Below, one piece after another: positions 6,309 to 6,514 of a DNA stretch of 6,514 nt (its first letter is position 1; every line of letters starts with the position of its first letter). The notes below the pieces were generated by a model. The model had not been told where the DNA came from. It ran no database searches and worked only from the letters and a program-made list of their open reading frames with translations. The stretch is from Vulcanococcus sp. SFB_649D_100_25. Its GTDB lineage: Bacteria; Cyanobacteriota; Cyanobacteriia; PCC-6307; Cyanobiaceae. The translations under genes and the position numbers were made by a program. The DNA is taken from assembly GCA_030833825.1 (NCBI GenBank), contig JAURGL010000095.1, forward strand, positions 1 to 6,514. The letters are read 5' to 3'.

Positions 6309-6514
6309 GGGGCCAGATCATCGCCCGAGGCCAGGGGGATCAGCTCCCGATTGGCGGAATCCTGCAGGGCCTGTGTGTCAATCCAGGCCAAGCTGCCTGG
6401 CTTCAGTGCCGCCGCGCTCTCCACCTTTGCTCCCAACTGCGGAGTCCCCAGGGCCAGCAGGATCAGCTGGGCATGGGCCTGGCCGCTCAGGGGGCTGCCG
6501 CTGATGACGGCCAC
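6275..6514 (-). CDS. C-terminal part of an unidentified protein (runs off the window)
   Basis: An open frame enters from the right edge and supplies 79 residues before TGA at 6277-6275. The first codon in view is GTG, but it lies at the window edge and need not be the start; the gene most likely extends further. The fragment begins VAVISGSPLSGQAHAQLILLA and ends LAPWTLVRSPSGN, with no clear membrane helix, signal or catalytic motif. Its 34-base overlap with the GT-C gene on the same strand makes it the preceding member of the operon. It could be the soluble tail of another membrane glycosyltransferase, since the GT-C gene next to it has a comparable domain after its helices, but that is a guess. 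I do not recognise the family. Confidence 0.6.
   Translation of the reverse strand: MAVISGSPLSGQAHAQLILLALGTPQLGAKVESAAALKPGSLAWIDTQALQDSANRELIPLASGDDLAPWTLVRSPSGN

Overview
The window looks like chromosomal DNA from a high-GC picocyanobacterium (Synechococcus/Cyanobium type). The clearest evidence is a complete photosystem II D2 gene (psbD) whose protein matches the picocyanobacterial form from end to end. GC-rich codons, long antisense shadow frames and weak or absent Shine-Dalgarno sites on most genes fit the same lineage. No insertion sequence, tRNA, rRNA, CRISPR or phage gene is visible.

Layout. Positions 1-165 are the leader of psbD, with a possible -10 element and two overlapping inverted repeats. 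psbD runs rightward (166-1221) and ends at a strong UUCG-loop terminator. psbC does not follow, so this is the stand-alone psbD copy (psbD2-like) rather than the one in the psbDC operon. The 355-base interval 1222-1576 is not empty. It holds a self-contained rightward unit: an NtcA-like promoter, a structured leader (three-way junction plus possible pseudoknot), a perfect Shine-Dalgarno and a 17-codon ORF, closed by a 13-bp hairpin terminator. This arrangement resembles the picocyanobacterial 'Downstream-peptide' class of glutamine-binding riboswitches, though that assignment is from architecture and memory, not from a covariance search.

The rest (6514 down to 1577) is one leftward operon of at least four overlapping genes: the C-terminus of an unidentified protein, a GT-C (GT39/ArnT-like) membrane glycosyltransferase with a C-terminal TPR region, a methyltransferase-GT2 (dolichol-phosphate-mannose-synthase-like) fusion, and an LPG-synthase-TM/flippase-like membrane protein. 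Overlaps are 34, 4 and 1 nt, implying translational coupling. A coherent inference is a polyprenyl-phosphate-sugar pathway: the GT2 domain charges a lipid carrier with sugar in the cytoplasm, and the GT-C protein uses it on the outer face of the membrane. The flippase-like protein would assist lipid or glycan traffic, and the methyltransferase domain would modify a sugar or lipid. The actual sugar, acceptor and product cannot be read from the sequence.

The operon converges on psbD and the small-peptide unit. The most interesting spot is 1287-1578, the possible nitrogen-responsive riboswitch and micropeptide locus.
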